Assembly (NCBI GenBank): GCA_009784765.1
Contig: WQXP01000094.1
Location: 1 to 5,362, forward strand
Origin: Oscillospiraceae bacterium
GTDB lineage: Bacteria > Bacillota > Clostridia > Oscillospirales > Ruminococcaceae
Direction: 5' to 3'
DNA length: 5,362 nt
The notes under the pieces are model-generated. The model did no database searches, was not told the origin of the DNA, and was given only the letters and a program-made list of their open reading frames with translations. The position numbers and the translations under genes are program-made. Shown one piece after another: positions 4,848 to 5,362 of the stretch (within the stretch, counting starts at the first letter, position 1; every line of letters begins with the position of its first letter).

Positions 4848-5362
4848 ATGGCTAACAAACACGAACTTACTCCGGAGCAGGCAAGAATCGCGGCTTATAA
4901 TCGCGGGCTTATGGACAAGGCAGTCGAAAGCGGACGCAAAACAAAGCTTCCTAAATGGTTTTACCTTGCGCGAAGGATTAGAGGCGGCTTGGTTTGGCTC
5001 TCGATGTTCAAAATCTACGGAACGTCCCGGGCACTCGAGCCTGTTTACGCTCACGCATTTTTGACGCGGGATTTGATTCCTGATGAGGTGAAGGGGCTGT
5101 TCAAGACAGTCAGTGATGACATTGTCGATTTTATCCAATACACGGAATTCGGCGAAGCGGGCGGTGCAAGATTTGCCCACCACGTCAACGCAGTCCGCAA
5201 CTGCCCCGACGATGTTGACACGATTGTTTCTCTCGGCGCAGGAAGTTCTCTTGCTGAAACAGTCGGGTTGTGGCACAGGCGCAATGACGGGCTCCCTCTC
5301 CCGAAAATCCACTTAGTTGATTGGGATATGGTGGGGCTTGCCCGCGCAAAAACATTCGCGGA
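4848..5362 (+). CDS. Unrecognised protein with a methyltransferase-like nucleotide-binding motif (3' end outside window)
   Basis: An open frame runs from the ATG at 4848 to the right edge (171 complete codons, no stop). An in-frame TAG at 4833 fixes the region as the true 5' end, and the ATG is the first possible start, though its ribosome-binding site is weak. Residues 1-120 are mixed helical sequence with a basic stretch at 30-46 and no signal peptide or membrane segment. At about 126-138 the sequence IVSLGAGSSLAET fits motif I (glycine-rich loop) of class I S-adenosylmethionine-dependent methyltransferases. IHLVDWDMVGLARAK at about 154-168 fits motif II, where the acidic residue holds the ribose. 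The substrate is unknown. Its codon use and G+C resemble telA, not the toxin genes, so it could be the original neighbour of telA, with the RelB-YoeB pair inserted between them. The gene is real with good confidence; the enzyme class is tentative because the rest of the domain is outside the window. Confidence 0.65.
   Translation, partial: MANKHELTPEQARIAAYNRGLMDKAVESGRKTKLPKWFYLARRIRGGLVWLSMFKIYGTSRALEPVYAHAFLTRDLIPDEVKGLFKTVSDDIVDFIQYTEFGEAGGARFAHHVNAVRNCPDDVDTIVSLGAGSSLAETVGLWHRRNDGLPLPKIHLVDWDMVGLARAKTFA

Noticed and set aside
4654..5064. Second + strand frame of 136 codons spanning the yoeB end and the next gene
   Set aside because: It overlaps two well-supported genes in another frame, has no plausible ribosome-binding site, and shows no recognisable domain.
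4785..5312. Minus-strand open frame of 175 codons opposite the right-hand gene
   Set aside because: The + strand frame carries recognisable nucleotide-binding motifs and a defined start; the minus frame has no recognisable motif and spans the yoeB end.
1..5362. CRISPR array, tRNA, rRNA or insertion sequence
   Set aside because: No regularly spaced repeats, no tRNA-like cloverleaf sequence, no transposase-like frame and no terminal inverted repeats were seen.

Overview
This is a chromosomal window from a bacterium, most likely a member of the Bacillota (clostridial lineage). The evidence is the gene set (a Firmicutes-style Mfd, an XpaC/YbjQ/TelA cluster, and RelE- and YoeB-type toxin-antitoxin modules), the strong purine-rich Shine-Dalgarno sites, and a textbook sigma-70/SigA promoter. 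The genus cannot be read from the sequence. All recognisable genes lie on the + strand, and no convincing rho-independent terminator is visible anywhere. The core genes look close to 50% G+C, while the two toxin-antitoxin segments are clearly richer in A+T (counted by hand: about 34% G+C in the first antitoxin, about 37% in the second).

Layout, left to right. (1) Bases 2-985 hold the C-terminal 327 residues of the transcription-repair coupling factor Mfd. (2) Bases 982-1010 are a perfect TTGACA-17 bp-TATAAT promoter whose -35 box contains the mfd stop codon. It drives a broken toxin-antitoxin module: a RelE-like toxin gene with a frame-shifting internal deletion (1034-1184), and a surviving 66-residue antitoxin-like gene (1181-1381) that has no visible DNA-binding domain. 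(3) Bases 1388-4269 hold xpaC, ybjQ and telA, a compact cluster with short gaps. XpaC is a membrane protein with a probable winged-helix domain, YbjQ is a small DUF74 protein, and TelA is the toxic-anion-resistance family protein. Each of the three genes ends in the same nine bases, TAGGGGGAA. (4) Bases 4297-4817 hold an intact toxin-antitoxin pair: a RelB/DinJ ribbon-helix-helix antitoxin with a YoeB-type mRNA endonuclease in which every family catalytic residue is present. (5) From base 4848 to the window end runs the N-terminal part of an unrecognised protein with a methyltransferase-like nucleotide-binding motif.

How the parts may work together (inference). The xpaC-ybjQ-telA cluster looks like a membrane-associated stress or toxic-compound response unit. 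It has no visible promoter of its own, and the nearest upstream one is that of the decayed toxin-antitoxin module. That module may therefore have survived as a promoter and leader for the stress genes. A second, intact toxin-antitoxin module of a different family sits at the other end, so the unit is bracketed by two A+T-rich, probably acquired, addiction modules. The most unusual points are the captured promoter with its toxin relic, the HTH-less antitoxin, the RelB-with-YoeB pairing, the repeated TAGGGGGAA junction, and the unknown methyltransferase-like gene at the right edge.
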